A DNA stretch of 64,000 nt from Methanolobus sediminis (GTDB taxonomy: Archaea; Halobacteriota; Methanosarcinia; Methanosarcinales; Methanosarcinaceae): the NCBI RefSeq assembly GCF_031312595.1, contig NZ_CP133592.1:1550001-1614000 (forward strand), in the 5' to 3' direction. The position numbers and the translations under genes were made by a program. Positions 26,001 through 34,372 of this stretch are shown one piece after another (position 1 is the stretch's first letter; the number at the start of each line of letters is the position of its first letter). The notes beneath the pieces were generated by a model. It ran no database searches, was not told where the DNA came from, and worked only from the letters and a program-made list of their open reading frames with translations.

Positions 26001-26692
26001 TGTCGGCAAGAGAGTTATCCAGCGGTATCTATGAACTGGATATCGATGACAGGAAGATGCTTGCAACAAGGAATATGATTCCAGGAATGAGTGTCTACGG
26101 TGAGCGTCTCATCACAGATGATGGCACAGAATACCGCCAGTGGGACCCCAGCAGGAGCAAGCTCGGAGCCATGGTGCTCAAGAATTTCGATATTCCTCTT
26201 GAAGCAGATTCCATAGTACTCTATCTCGGTGCAGCTTCAGGAACAACAGTAAGTCACGTTTCCGACATTCTTACAGACGGCCTCGTCTACGCAGTTGAGT
26301 TCTCCCCACGCACCATGCGTGACCTTATTCAGCTCTGCGACCAGCGTCCGAACATAATTCCTATTCTTGCAGATGCCAACAAACCACAGTCCTATGCTCA
26401 CATAGTGGAAAAAGCGGATGTAATCTTCCAGGACGTTGCCCAGCCCAACCAGGCTGAGATCGCAGCTATCAATTCAAAATACTTCTTAGAAGAACACGGC
26501 CACCTGATGCTCTCCATCAAGTCAAGAAGCATCGACACCGTAGCCAGCCCGAAAAAGATATTCAAGGAAGAGGTCCGCAAACTTGAAAGCGGCTTTGACA
26601 TTGAGTTTGAGGTGCTGGAAAGAAAGGAGCTTGATCCTTTCCACGAAGATCATCTGGGTCTTGTGGCAAAGATGTTTGTGGATGATGATTGA
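26000..26692 (+). CDS. flpA: Fibrillarin-like rRNA/tRNA 2'-O-methyltransferase
   Basis: This is the catalytic subunit of the C/D box particle. The 230-residue protein has the SAM-binding strand VLYLGAASGTTVSHVSDI (about residues 75-92), VYAVEFSPRTMRDL, ADVIFQDVAQPNQAE with the catalytic Asp, and the terminal MLSIKSRSID with the catalytic Lys. The ATG shares its first base with the NOP5 stop codon, so the two subunits are translationally coupled. Confidence 0.95.
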   Translation: MSARELSSGIYELDIDDRKMLATRNMIPGMSVYGERLITDDGTEYRQWDPSRSKLGAMVLKNFDIPLEADSIVLYLGAASGTTVSHVSDILTDGLVYAVEFSPRTMRDLIQLCDQRPNIIPILADANKPQSYAHIVEKADVIFQDVAQPNQAEIAAINSKYFLEEHGHLMLSIKSRSIDTVASPKKIFKEEVRKLESGFDIEFEVLERKELDPFHEDHLGLVAKMFVDDD

Positions 26693-26696
26693 AGAA

Positions 26697-28610
26697 TTAA
26701 GCATTTCTTCGTTTTACTTTTGCATTTTCAATATCCTCAAGCGCTTCCTCAATTGATGTATAGATAAACATTTCCTGCATAGCATCTGTTGCATCGACAT
26801 TATGACTTAGTTTTATAAGAGAATCTTTGTATTTTCCTTTTTCTTTTTTAAGTCCATTTTCAGCCGCTTTAATTCCCATTTCTTTAAAGACGTTTATGAC
26901 CATCCACTGTGGTTGAATCTGATTTTGTTCTGCTGCTTTTATTCCGATGGGTTCCAGAATTTCGATGATATTCTCCATTATTGTCACACGTGCTTTGTCT
27001 GCTGCTTTAGTTCCTATATTTTGGATTGCAATTGAAATACTCATAAACTGGGATTCAAGTTTTTCGTCGATTGATTGATTTGCCATATCTTCTAACTTTT
27101 TTAGCATGTCGATGATGATTCTATCTTCATAATTATTTTCGATAGCCCATCTGCTTATAGTAGCAAATATATCTATGGCTGCTTCTGTCGTCGTTTCAAG
27201 TTTATTATCTGCAGCTAATATGATATTGTTAAGAGCATAAACAATTCTTTCAAAAGCAAGCCATTTTTCATTTTTAAATACTGGCTCCACTATATGTCGA
27301 AGTGCTTTTACGGATGTCTTTGCAATAAAATCGTTTTTATCGGTTGCTGCTTTTACCCCTATGTTATCAATTTCTGCAATAATCCATACCAAAGCCAGAT
27401 AATTTTCAAAATCAACAGCTTTTAGCCCTATATCTTTGATAGCCCCTATTCCGACATCTGCTGCAATATCCATTTTTTTTTCAATTGTTTCCATGCATAT
27501 CTGTGAAATAACTAACGTAGAAGTAGGTGCTATATTTTTAAGTCCAGATTCGAATTCTTCAATCCCTTCCTTTTTATATATCTGTATTATGCTCTTGGTT
27601 GCGCTTTCGAGTTTGTGCTGCAACACTTTTATTTTCATATTTTCAAGAGATTTTTCAGTTATTTGCGTTGTTTTTTCAAGATTTAATTCAATTGCTTTTC
27701 TTTTAATATCATCAAGTGCTGATATTACTGATATTGAAGAGTTTTCATTCTCTTTTTCAGCAGCTTCCATTCCTATCTTTTCTATATGTTGAATTAAATG
27801 TTTCAAAATTTTGTCAGAATCATTTTTTTCAACGTAATTGAGTTTAAAAATGTCTAATGTAGTCTCTGTTAATTCTAAAATTCCATTTCTTACAGTTTCT
27901 TCATCATTTCTTGTTAGTGCACTATTTATAACATCTACAATTGGTAGAATTGGATCCTTGTCGCTTTTTTGGCCTTTTATTATTAGATAGTCCAGTATTC
28001 TTTTCTTTGTAACATCTTTGGCAAGTATTTGAATTAGAGTTAAAGGCTTTAGAGAAGCTAATGTATCCAATATATACGGCACCAGACAAACAAAAGCAAA
28101 GAACCCCATGAAATAAGCCACAAAAATAGCGCCCTCCATGTAGTTTCCTAAAATGCCAAGTCCAATGATTTTAGTCAATCCGAGTCCGTAGAATATTGTA
28201 AAAATGTAGATGCAGAGAAGTATCCACATGTCGGGGTTCCGTTTGTAGACATCAATGACCCTTGCAGAATAGGATTGGGCTGCTAGCTGTACGGCTACGA
28301 GGCTGAGTGTGATAACTAAAGCAATGGTGGCTGCGAGACTCTGGACGAGGGCGCTGAGGAGATAGCGTTCGTTGTCAAAGAAACCCATATTGTTTAGTTG
28401 GGTGGCATTATTTTGTGTATAAATAATGTTGTTTAAGATGCTGAAATCTGAAAATAAGAATTTGAATATGACAATAATAAATAGAAATATTGAAGCTATG
28501 CTAAGAAATATACTAGCATAAAACAGTATTCTGTTTGCCCATGCAGGTTTGTTGAAGTAATCTGCCAAATACTCATTTTTCTCTTTTAGATTATTTGATA
28601 GCATGCTCAC
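26697..28610 (-). CDS. DUF2254-like membrane protein with repeated helical C-terminus
   Basis: The 637-residue protein has four predicted membrane helices in its first 190 residues (at about 28-50, 85-110, 130-150 and 160-185). The segment SLVAVQLAAQSYSARVIDVY resembles the DUF2254 family. The remaining 440 residues are cytosolic and helical. They contain about six degenerate repeats around IGxKAA (IGLKAVDFEN, IGVKAATDKN, IGTKAADKAR, IGIKAAEQNQ, MGIKAAENG), much like HEAT-type repeats. The base composition is more AT-rich than in neighbouring genes. Role unknown. It faces ribK divergently. Confidence 0.7.
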   Translation of the reverse strand: MSMLSNNLKEKNEYLADYFNKPAWANRILFYASIFLSIASIFLFIIVIFKFLFSDFSILNNIIYTQNNATQLNNMGFFDNERYLLSALVQSLAATIALVITLSLVAVQLAAQSYSARVIDVYKRNPDMWILLCIYIFTIFYGLGLTKIIGLGILGNYMEGAIFVAYFMGFFAFVCLVPYILDTLASLKPLTLIQILAKDVTKKRILDYLIIKGQKSDKDPILPIVDVINSALTRNDEETVRNGILELTETTLDIFKLNYVEKNDSDKILKHLIQHIEKIGMEAAEKENENSSISVISALDDIKRKAIELNLEKTTQITEKSLENMKIKVLQHKLESATKSIIQIYKKEGIEEFESGLKNIAPTSTLVISQICMETIEKKMDIAADVGIGAIKDIGLKAVDFENYLALVWIIAEIDNIGVKAATDKNDFIAKTSVKALRHIVEPVFKNEKWLAFERIVYALNNIILAADNKLETTTEAAIDIFATISRWAIENNYEDRIIIDMLKKLEDMANQSIDEKLESQFMSISIAIQNIGTKAADKARVTIMENIIEILEPIGIKAAEQNQIQPQWMVINVFKEMGIKAAENGLKKEKGKYKDSLIKLSHNVDATDAMQEMFIYTSIEEALEDIENAKVKRRNA

Positions 28611-28739
28611 ATAAAATAAACAGTTTCAAGAAATAAAACAGTATTGAAATAATCCTAAATATCACTGCATCAAAACCTTTATCTCCTCTCCTCTCATAAA
28701 TGAGATTCTGCTCAAATATGAGATTGGTGTGATTAGTCA

Positions 28740-29411
28740 ATGTACACAACAACGTCCCTGAAGAAACTGGCACTGCTCGGCGCGATCGAAAAACCTGTGA
28801 AGATCTCCTCCACTGAGTTCATGCACCATGTATCAACCAGTTCCAAGACTGCTGCAAGGGTGCTCAAACAGCTTGAGGACAACGGTTACATCTCAAGACA
28901 ACTCGTAGCAGGCGGGCAGATGGTTCATCTCACAGAAGCAGGTGTCGGGCTTCTCAAAAAAGAATATGCCGACTACCAGCAGATATTCTGCAAAGACCAC
29001 CTTGACCTTGAACTCTACGGAGAGGTCATAACCGGCCTTGGAGAAGGACAGTACTACATTGCAAAGGACGGTTACATGTCCCAGTTCAGGGACAAACTCG
29101 ATTTCAAACCATTCCCCGGAACACTGAATGTGCGTCTCAACGATGAGAGTGCCCAGATGCGTGATAACATGGACTTCATGGAACCGCTCATAATCCACGG
29201 TTTCAATGACGGTGAGCGCAGTTTTGGTGGCGTAAAATGCTATCCTATTGAAATTGAGGGCATAAAAAGTGCAGTCATCATACCGGACAGGACACACTAT
29301 CCGGCAGACCTCCTTGAGATAATCGCACCATTAAAACTGCGTGAAGCTCTAAAGTTGAATGATGGCGACGAAGTAAAGATAGTGGTGAAAAACCCGCAAA
29401 AATGCAAGTAA
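28740..29411 (+). CDS. ribK: CTP-dependent riboflavin kinase with N-terminal helix-turn-helix
   Basis: Archaeal RibK uses CTP to phosphorylate riboflavin to FMN. Residues 1-80 form a winged helix (KISSTEFMHHVSTSSKTAAR, DNGYISRQLV), residues about 90-223 the kinase: GEVITGLGEGQYYIAKDGY, the FPGTLNVRLN motif, and the C-terminal DRTHYP and REALKLNDGDEV. The fusion suggests FMN- or riboflavin-responsive control of rib genes, as has been proposed for such proteins. ribB follows with 60 bp between the stop and its preferred start, so the two riboflavin genes form an operon. Confidence 0.93.
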   Translation: MYTTTSLKKLALLGAIEKPVKISSTEFMHHVSTSSKTAARVLKQLEDNGYISRQLVAGGQMVHLTEAGVGLLKKEYADYQQIFCKDHLDLELYGEVITGLGEGQYYIAKDGYMSQFRDKLDFKPFPGTLNVRLNDESAQMRDNMDFMEPLIIHGFNDGERSFGGVKCYPIEIEGIKSAVIIPDRTHYPADLLEIIAPLKLREALKLNDGDEVKIVVKNPQKCK

Positions 29412-29471
29412 TGATTGGAAAGTCAGGAAGAGAATAGTGGAAGAGATAAGTGCAAGGGAGAAATGATATTT

Positions 29472-30206
29472 ATGGTTTCAAATACTGATTCAATTGAAAA
29501 TTACAGTAAGAATATACAGAAGGCAATCAAGGCTCTCCAGAGAGGAGAAATGATCCTGCTTTTCGATCTTGAGGGCCGCGAGGCTGAAACAGATTTCACA
29601 ATTCCTGCAAATGCTGTTACACCTGAAGATGTCAGATGGATGCGAAAAGATGCAGGCGGACTTATCTGTGTTGCTCTTGACTCAGAAGCATCAGAGGAAC
29701 TTGGTCTTCCGTTCATGGCAGACATAATAAGAGACGCCAACCAGTGCAGTACGGCTCTCCACAAGATCGTGGAAAAGGGTGGCGACCTAAAATATGATTC
29801 ACGTTCATCATTTTCAATCTGGGTAAATCACAGGGACACACGCACCGGAATTCCTGATAATGACAGGGCACTGACAATTAACAAACTCGGTGAGATCGTT
29901 GAGAAAACACTCAATGGTGAAAACATCCACTTTGGAAATGAATTCAGGACTCCTGGACATGTTGCAACCCTGCGTGCTGCAAAAGGACTTGTCCATGAAC
30001 GCATGGGTCAGACAGAACTTTCCATTGCCCTTGCAAAGATTGCTGGAATAACTCCTGCAATGGTTGTCTGCGAGATGCTGGATGATGAGACCGGCAGAGC
30101 TCTTGAAAAGACTGATGCGAAGCAGTATGGAACAGACAATGACCTTGTATTTGTAGAAGGCAAAGAAGTTGTCGAGGCTTACGATATCTGGCTGAAGTCT
30201 CAGTAA
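29472..30206 (+). CDS. ribB: 3,4-dihydroxy-2-butanone 4-phosphate synthase
   Basis: RibB converts ribulose 5-phosphate to the four-carbon unit of riboflavin. The acidic metal-binding loop is FDLEGREAETDFTIPA (about residues 30-45), followed by WMRKDAGGLICVAL and the C-terminal EFRTPGHVATLRAA with the conserved His. I use the ATG at 29472 because agggaga lies about ten bases before it; two earlier ATG codons (29415, 29463) are possible. The enzyme is 244 residues, the size of a single-domain archaeal RibB, with no fused GTP cyclohydrolase II. Confidence 0.9.
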   Translation: MVSNTDSIENYSKNIQKAIKALQRGEMILLFDLEGREAETDFTIPANAVTPEDVRWMRKDAGGLICVALDSEASEELGLPFMADIIRDANQCSTALHKIVEKGGDLKYDSRSSFSIWVNHRDTRTGIPDNDRALTINKLGEIVEKTLNGENIHFGNEFRTPGHVATLRAAKGLVHERMGQTELSIALAKIAGITPAMVVCEMLDDETGRALEKTDAKQYGTDNDLVFVEGKEVVEAYDIWLKSQ

Positions 30207-30363
30207 ACAAGTTCAAAACCTTATTCTAGTAAGGCATATTCCTTTCTTTTTCTTTCATTTTTAAATTATTCGATATCAATTTCGAAAAGTTTAACTATGC
30301 TTGTAACTTCCTAACCACTATGCAAAAACATTTTGCAGAATAACTAATTTAGGTGGTGTTATA

Positions 30364-31737
30364 ATTAGGTACATATCTACTTTTAAGTGCTTATCTTTGA
30401 TAGGTGTTCTATTCGTATTGTTTTCAATTGGTACTGCATGTGCGGCAAATAATAGTCCTCTGGAAGAGCAGTGGAATATCACGTTCCATGAAGACGAAGA
30501 TGACCACATAACATCGATTATTACTTCTGTATCAGGTGGATATATTGTATCCGGGACTCTGGGTTATAGCGTAAGTAGTGCTAATGGTGATGGTTTTTTG
30601 TATGAAGTAGGCTCTGATGGAAATATTGTATGGAGTACATACTTTGGTGGTGATCAGGATGACTACTTTACAGCAGTTGTTGAAGATGGAGAAGGTGACT
30701 ACCTTGCACTGGGAAATACAGCTTCGACCGGTTCTGGTAAAAGAGATGCTTTGATGGTTAAAGTTGATTCAAATGGTAATGAAGTTTGGGACAGGACATT
30801 TTATGAGGATTCTTCCATTATAAGTTCAGCTCAAAAGACATCTGACGGAAATTTAATTCTCGCAGGAATGCGTGCTCCTTTAATTACTGCTGGAGGTAAC
30901 TTGATGGGTTTGCTAATAAAAGTGGATCCTGAAGGAAATGAGCTCTGGTCAAAAACTTTTGGACCAGGTTGGATTCGTAAATATGATTATTTTAACACAG
31001 TGCAGGAAACTCCTGAAGGAGAATTCATAATGGCTGGACTCACAACGTCATTCAGTTCAAGTAATATGGAAGATGGCTGGCTGGTCAAAGCAGACTCTGA
31101 AGGAAATGAGCTCTGGAATAAGTCTTTCGGTGATGTGGACCTTGATATGTTGAACTCGGTTACTTCATGTTCTGACGGTGGTTACATTACTGTGGGTAAA
31201 AGTAAGCCATATGGTCAATCTTTATTCAACGCATGGGCTGTGAAAACAGATAAAGATGGAAACCTTTTATGGGAAAAGAGATACTTTGAAGGTTCAGAAT
31301 CCTTTTCAAATTCTATTATTGAAGTTCCTGATGGAAATTACGTTATTGTAGGTTCAGTAGGCAATATCCATGAAGGTTCTGTCAAGGCTTCTTTTGGTGT
31401 TGATAATTACCAAGGTTTCTTGATGAAAATAGATGAAAATGGAGATGAGGTCTGGTCCTATATTTATGAAGGCTATTCCGATTCCGCTTTCAATACAGTA
31501 ATTGAATCAAATGGTAATTATGTTGCAGGTGGATCAATGATTCCTGATGGAACAGATTCCAGTGATTCTTTGTTGATTGTGTTCAATGATCCGGAATTAC
31601 AAAAATATGAATCCACAGAAGATGAAGTTACAGAAGAATCATCTTCCCCGACTACTGAAGAACAAAGCCCACTTTCATTCACAGTAACTCTGGTAAGTAT
31701 TGGATTATCATTCATTGCCCTAAAGAGACGTCTATGA
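30364..31737 (+). CDS. Surface beta-propeller-like protein, ATT start proposed
   Basis: The protein (about 457 residues) has a signal peptide and about seven repeats ending in motifs such as VDSNGNEVWDRTF, VDPEGNELWSKTF, ADSEGNELWNKSF and TDKDGNLLWEKRY, a pattern seen in extracellular beta-propellers of methanogens. An acidic Thr/Glu linker and a terminal membrane helix with RRL follow. The usual start TTG 30397 has no ribosome-binding site and would give a signal peptide with no positive charge. ATT at 30364 follows ggtggtg and gives RYISTFKCLSLIGVLFVLF, a proper signal sequence. A perfect terminator hairpin follows. Confidence 0.78.
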   Translation: MRYISTFKCLSLIGVLFVLFSIGTACAANNSPLEEQWNITFHEDEDDHITSIITSVSGGYIVSGTLGYSVSSANGDGFLYEVGSDGNIVWSTYFGGDQDDYFTAVVEDGEGDYLALGNTASTGSGKRDALMVKVDSNGNEVWDRTFYEDSSIISSAQKTSDGNLILAGMRAPLITAGGNLMGLLIKVDPEGNELWSKTFGPGWIRKYDYFNTVQETPEGEFIMAGLTTSFSSSNMEDGWLVKADSEGNELWNKSFGDVDLDMLNSVTSCSDGGYITVGKSKPYGQSLFNAWAVKTDKDGNLLWEKRYFEGSESFSNSIIEVPDGNYVIVGSVGNIHEGSVKASFGVDNYQGFLMKIDENGDEVWSYIYEGYSDSAFNTVIESNGNYVAGGSMIPDGTDSSDSLLIVFNDPELQKYESTEDEVTEESSSPTTEEQSPLSFTVTLVSIGLSFIALKRRL

Positions 31738-31742
31738 ATTCT

Positions 31743-31768
31743 AACAGGGATATTCCCTGTTCTTTTTT
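31743..31768 (+). terminator. Hairpin terminator after the propeller gene
   Basis: aacaggga and tccctgtt form a perfect 8-bp stem with a 3-base loop (31743-31761), followed by ctttttt. It separates the propeller gene from the tRNA-Pro gene. Confidence 0.7.
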
Positions 31769-31833
31769 CAAAACATACATTCTGTTCTCGGAAACACTAA
31801 AATACTGTAATGTATATGTAATTACAATCCTGC

Positions 31834-31911
31834 GGGACTGTAGGGTAGCCTGGTCCATCCTGTTAGGCTGGGGGTCTAGCGACTGGAGTTCAAATCTCCG
31901 CAGTCCCACCA
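31834..31911 (+). tRNA. tRNA-Pro (anticodon GGG)
   Basis: The acceptor arms gggactg (31834-31840) and cagtccc (31901-31907) pair fully, followed by A and an encoded CCA (31909-31911). The anticodon stem ttagg/tctag encloses ctggggg, giving anticodon GGG at 31870-31872. The T arm has gttcaaatc. A TATA-like tgtatatgta lies about 20 bp upstream. This isoacceptor reads CCC and CCU. Confidence 0.93.
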
Positions 31912-31993
31912 CTTTCTATGTTGATTCATGAGGTATTACACGGAGTGTTCTTTTCAAAAATACAATATTGTAAAAAAAGATTCGTTCCGAATT

Positions 31994-32401
31994 TTACGGA
32001 ATCAGAATTTCATCGATTGCATGGATTATTCCATTGCTGCACTCAATATCTGCTTCAATTATATTTGCAGTATCTACCTTGATTCCATCTTTGACGGTGA
32101 TCTTCAGTTTGTTTCCACTGATTGTTTCCAGTTCAGTAAGTCCTTCAAGGTCTTTTGTGGTGTATCTTCCTTCCACTATGTGGTAATTGATAATTCCCAG
32201 AAGGTAGTCATGGTCATCAAAGGACTCATCAATGACATCATCAGGGATTGGCTCAAAAGCTGATTCTACCGGTGCGAAGATAGTGAATGGGCCTTCGTTG
32301 CTGTATTTGCTGACGAGCTTGAGTTTCTCTGCCGCCATCATCAGGGTTGGAAAAGAACCCTTTTCTTTTGCTGTTGCTATCAGATTCTTCAGTTCGCTCA
32401 T
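31994..32401 (-). CDS. Fasciclin (FAS1) domain protein without signal peptide
   Basis: The 135 residues form one FAS1 domain: LIATAKEKGSFPTLMMAAEK, GPFTIFAPVESAFEPIPDD (the H1 motif region), then YHIVEGRYT and the terminal IECSNGIIHAIDEILIP (H2 region). FAS1 domains usually mediate adhesion outside the cell, yet this protein has no signal peptide or membrane helix in this frame, so it is either cytosolic or exported by another route. It has ggagga close to the ATG. No functional partner is adjacent. Confidence 0.9.
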   Translation of the reverse strand: MSELKNLIATAKEKGSFPTLMMAAEKLKLVSKYSNEGPFTIFAPVESAFEPIPDDVIDESFDDHDYLLGIINYHIVEGRYTTKDLEGLTELETISGNKLKITVKDGIKVDTANIIEADIECSNGIIHAIDEILIP

Positions 32402-32554
32402 TGTAAATCCTCCGATTTCTTTTATTTCTGTATGTATTATGTCTTTTTAAAATAAATACTGTTTGTACACAATCTGCAAAACCCCGTATTCCTTAAATTC
32501 TCCTGTCGAAATAATTAATACCTAACCTTGCCAACTTCCATAAAGGTGGTTTAG

Positions 32555-33463
32555 ATAGCTCCGATAATTGTAGCCACAGACCTGAAAAAGTCTTTCAAGG
32601 ACTTTGTAGCTGTTGATGGTATTAGTTTTAGCATTGAAGAAGGCGAGATGTTCGGATTTCTCGGACCCAACGGAGCAGGTAAAACAACCACAATGCGAAT
32701 GATACAGTGTGTATCTCCGGTAACAGATGGCAGACTCGAAGTTATGGGAATGGATGTTTCCAGCCAGCAGCGCGAGATAAAATCACTTATGGGAGTTGTT
32801 CCACAGGAAAATAATCTCGATGAGGACTTCACGGTCTATGAGAATCTACTGGTTTACTCAAGGTACTTTGATATCCCTAAAGATGAGGCTGAAAAAAGAA
32901 TTGAAGAGCTTCTGGACTTTGTACACCTTCAGGAAAAACGTGATGTGATGACAGAAAGCCTTTCAGGCGGAATGAAGCGCAGGCTCGTACTTGCAAGGGC
33001 ATTGATAAACCGTCCAGGTGTCCTGATCCTTGACGAGCCGACCGTCGGACTTGACCCGCAGGCAAGGCATCTGATATGGGAAAAGCTAAGGAATCTAAAA
33101 AAGCAGGGAGTTACCATAGTTCTCACGTCCCATTATCTTGACGAGGTTGAAAAGCTCTGTGACAGGCTTGTGGTAATGGACAATGGTAAAATACTGGTGG
33201 AAGGCAGTCCAATGGGAGTTATCGAGGAGTTCATAGGCTCAGATATCATAGAAGCCGAGAACAACCCTGAACTGCTGGAATGTCTCCGACAGAAAGAAGC
33301 AAAATATGAGGTTATAGGTGATATTGTTCACATCTATCCCGACAATGCAATGGAGCTTTCAGAGTATCTGCTCATGGAATGTTCCCTGTCGAAGATAAGT
33401 GCAAGGCCAGCAACACTTGAGGATGTATTCCTCAAACTCACCGGCAGGAGTCTGAGAGAATGA
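32555..33463 (+). CDS. ABC exporter ATP-binding subunit, ATA start proposed
   Basis: This is the ATPase of a drug/nodulation-type (NodI/DrrA-like) exporter. Walker A is GFLGPNGAGKTTTMRM, the Q-loop GVVPQENNLDEDFTV, the signature LSGGMKRRLVLARAL, Walker B VLILDEPTVGLDP and the switch His in LTSHYLDE. After about residue 225 there is a DrrA-type C-terminal extension ending in LEDVFLKLTGRSLRE. The usual ATG at 32648 would remove the first strand and A-loop. Reading from ATA at 32555, behind aaaggtggt, restores IAPIIVATDLKKSFKDFVAV, which matches family N-termini. The stop overlaps the permease ATG by four bases. Confidence 0.85.
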   Translation: MAPIIVATDLKKSFKDFVAVDGISFSIEEGEMFGFLGPNGAGKTTTMRMIQCVSPVTDGRLEVMGMDVSSQQREIKSLMGVVPQENNLDEDFTVYENLLVYSRYFDIPKDEAEKRIEELLDFVHLQEKRDVMTESLSGGMKRRLVLARALINRPGVLILDEPTVGLDPQARHLIWEKLRNLKKQGVTIVLTSHYLDEVEKLCDRLVVMDNGKILVEGSPMGVIEEFIGSDIIEAENNPELLECLRQKEAKYEVIGDIVHIYPDNAMELSEYLLMECSLSKISARPATLEDVFLKLTGRSLRE

Positions 33464-34251
33464 ACCCGATGGATTATTTCAGGATTCCCTCTATAAGTTC
33501 AAGGTCATTTAAGGTATGGCAGAGGAACAAAGATGTTTTCATGAAAGACATCAAACTGAACTTCCTGCCTCCGTTCCTGGAACCTATATTGTATCTTGTG
33601 GCTCTTGGTTTTGGACTTGGGAAGTTCGTTGAGAGCATTGACGGAGTTCCTTATGCCCGGTTCATAGCTCCGGCACTGATAGCAGTTTCAGTGATGTATG
33701 CATCCTTTTTCGAGTGCAGTTACAGTTCTTACGTCAGGATGTATTACCAGAAAACCTTTGATGCTATTATTGCAACTCCGCTTACTATAGAGGATGTGAT
33801 TGCAGGAGAACTGTTGTGGGGAGCTACCAGAAGCGTGATCAATGCCACAGTTATGATACCTGTCATAGCACTTTTTGGTTTGATCGACCTGAAGTACTCT
33901 CTTCTGATAATACCCTTCGCCTTTTTTGGAGGATTACTCTTTGCAGCCATAGGTATGTGTTTTACAGCCATCACTCCAAACATTATGTCTATTAACTATC
34001 CGGTGCTGTTATTCATTACACCGATGTTCCTTTTCAGTGGAACCTTTTTCCCCCTCAGTGCACTTCCTGTTCCTATACAGTATTTTGCAACGGCATTTCT
34101 TCCGCTGACCCATATTGTGAACGTTATAAGAACTCTTTCCTATGGAGTGCTAAGTTCATCTCTGATATTTGATGTTGCGTGGGTTTTGTTTGTAGGCATG
34201 GCTCTGCTGGTGCTTTCAATAAATCTAATGAAAAGAAGATTGATAGTCTGA
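33460..34251 (+). CDS. ABC-2 type exporter permease
   Basis: The 263-residue membrane subunit pairs with the ATPase upstream (ATGA overlap). Six membrane helices are visible, starting with FLPPFLEPILYLVALGFGLG and including VSVMYASFFECSYSSYV, the conserved loop YYQKTFDAIIATPLTIEDV, and the terminal FPLSALPVPIQYF before the last helices. This matches the NodJ/DrrB group of ABC-2 permeases, which export lipids, sugars or drugs. The substrate is unknown. Confidence 0.88.
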   Translation: MNPMDYFRIPSISSRSFKVWQRNKDVFMKDIKLNFLPPFLEPILYLVALGFGLGKFVESIDGVPYARFIAPALIAVSVMYASFFECSYSSYVRMYYQKTFDAIIATPLTIEDVIAGELLWGATRSVINATVMIPVIALFGLIDLKYSLLIIPFAFFGGLLFAAIGMCFTAITPNIMSINYPVLLFITPMFLFSGTFFPLSALPVPIQYFATAFLPLTHIVNVIRTLSYGVLSSSLIFDVAWVLFVGMALLVLSINLMKRRLIV

Positions 34252-34372
34252 TTGATCGATAACCGGAAATTTGGGAATTGATGAAAAACATGTTATGCAA
34301 CAGCATATATGAGATGACGTTTCAATATATGTAGCGATAGTTTCATAAAATAAATCATCAATTGGTGTAGCA

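Noticed and set aside
31928-32263. Plus-strand frame of 111 codons opposite the fasciclin gene
   Set aside because: The minus-strand FAS1 domain is clear; the plus frame is Cys/Phe/Asp-rich with no support.
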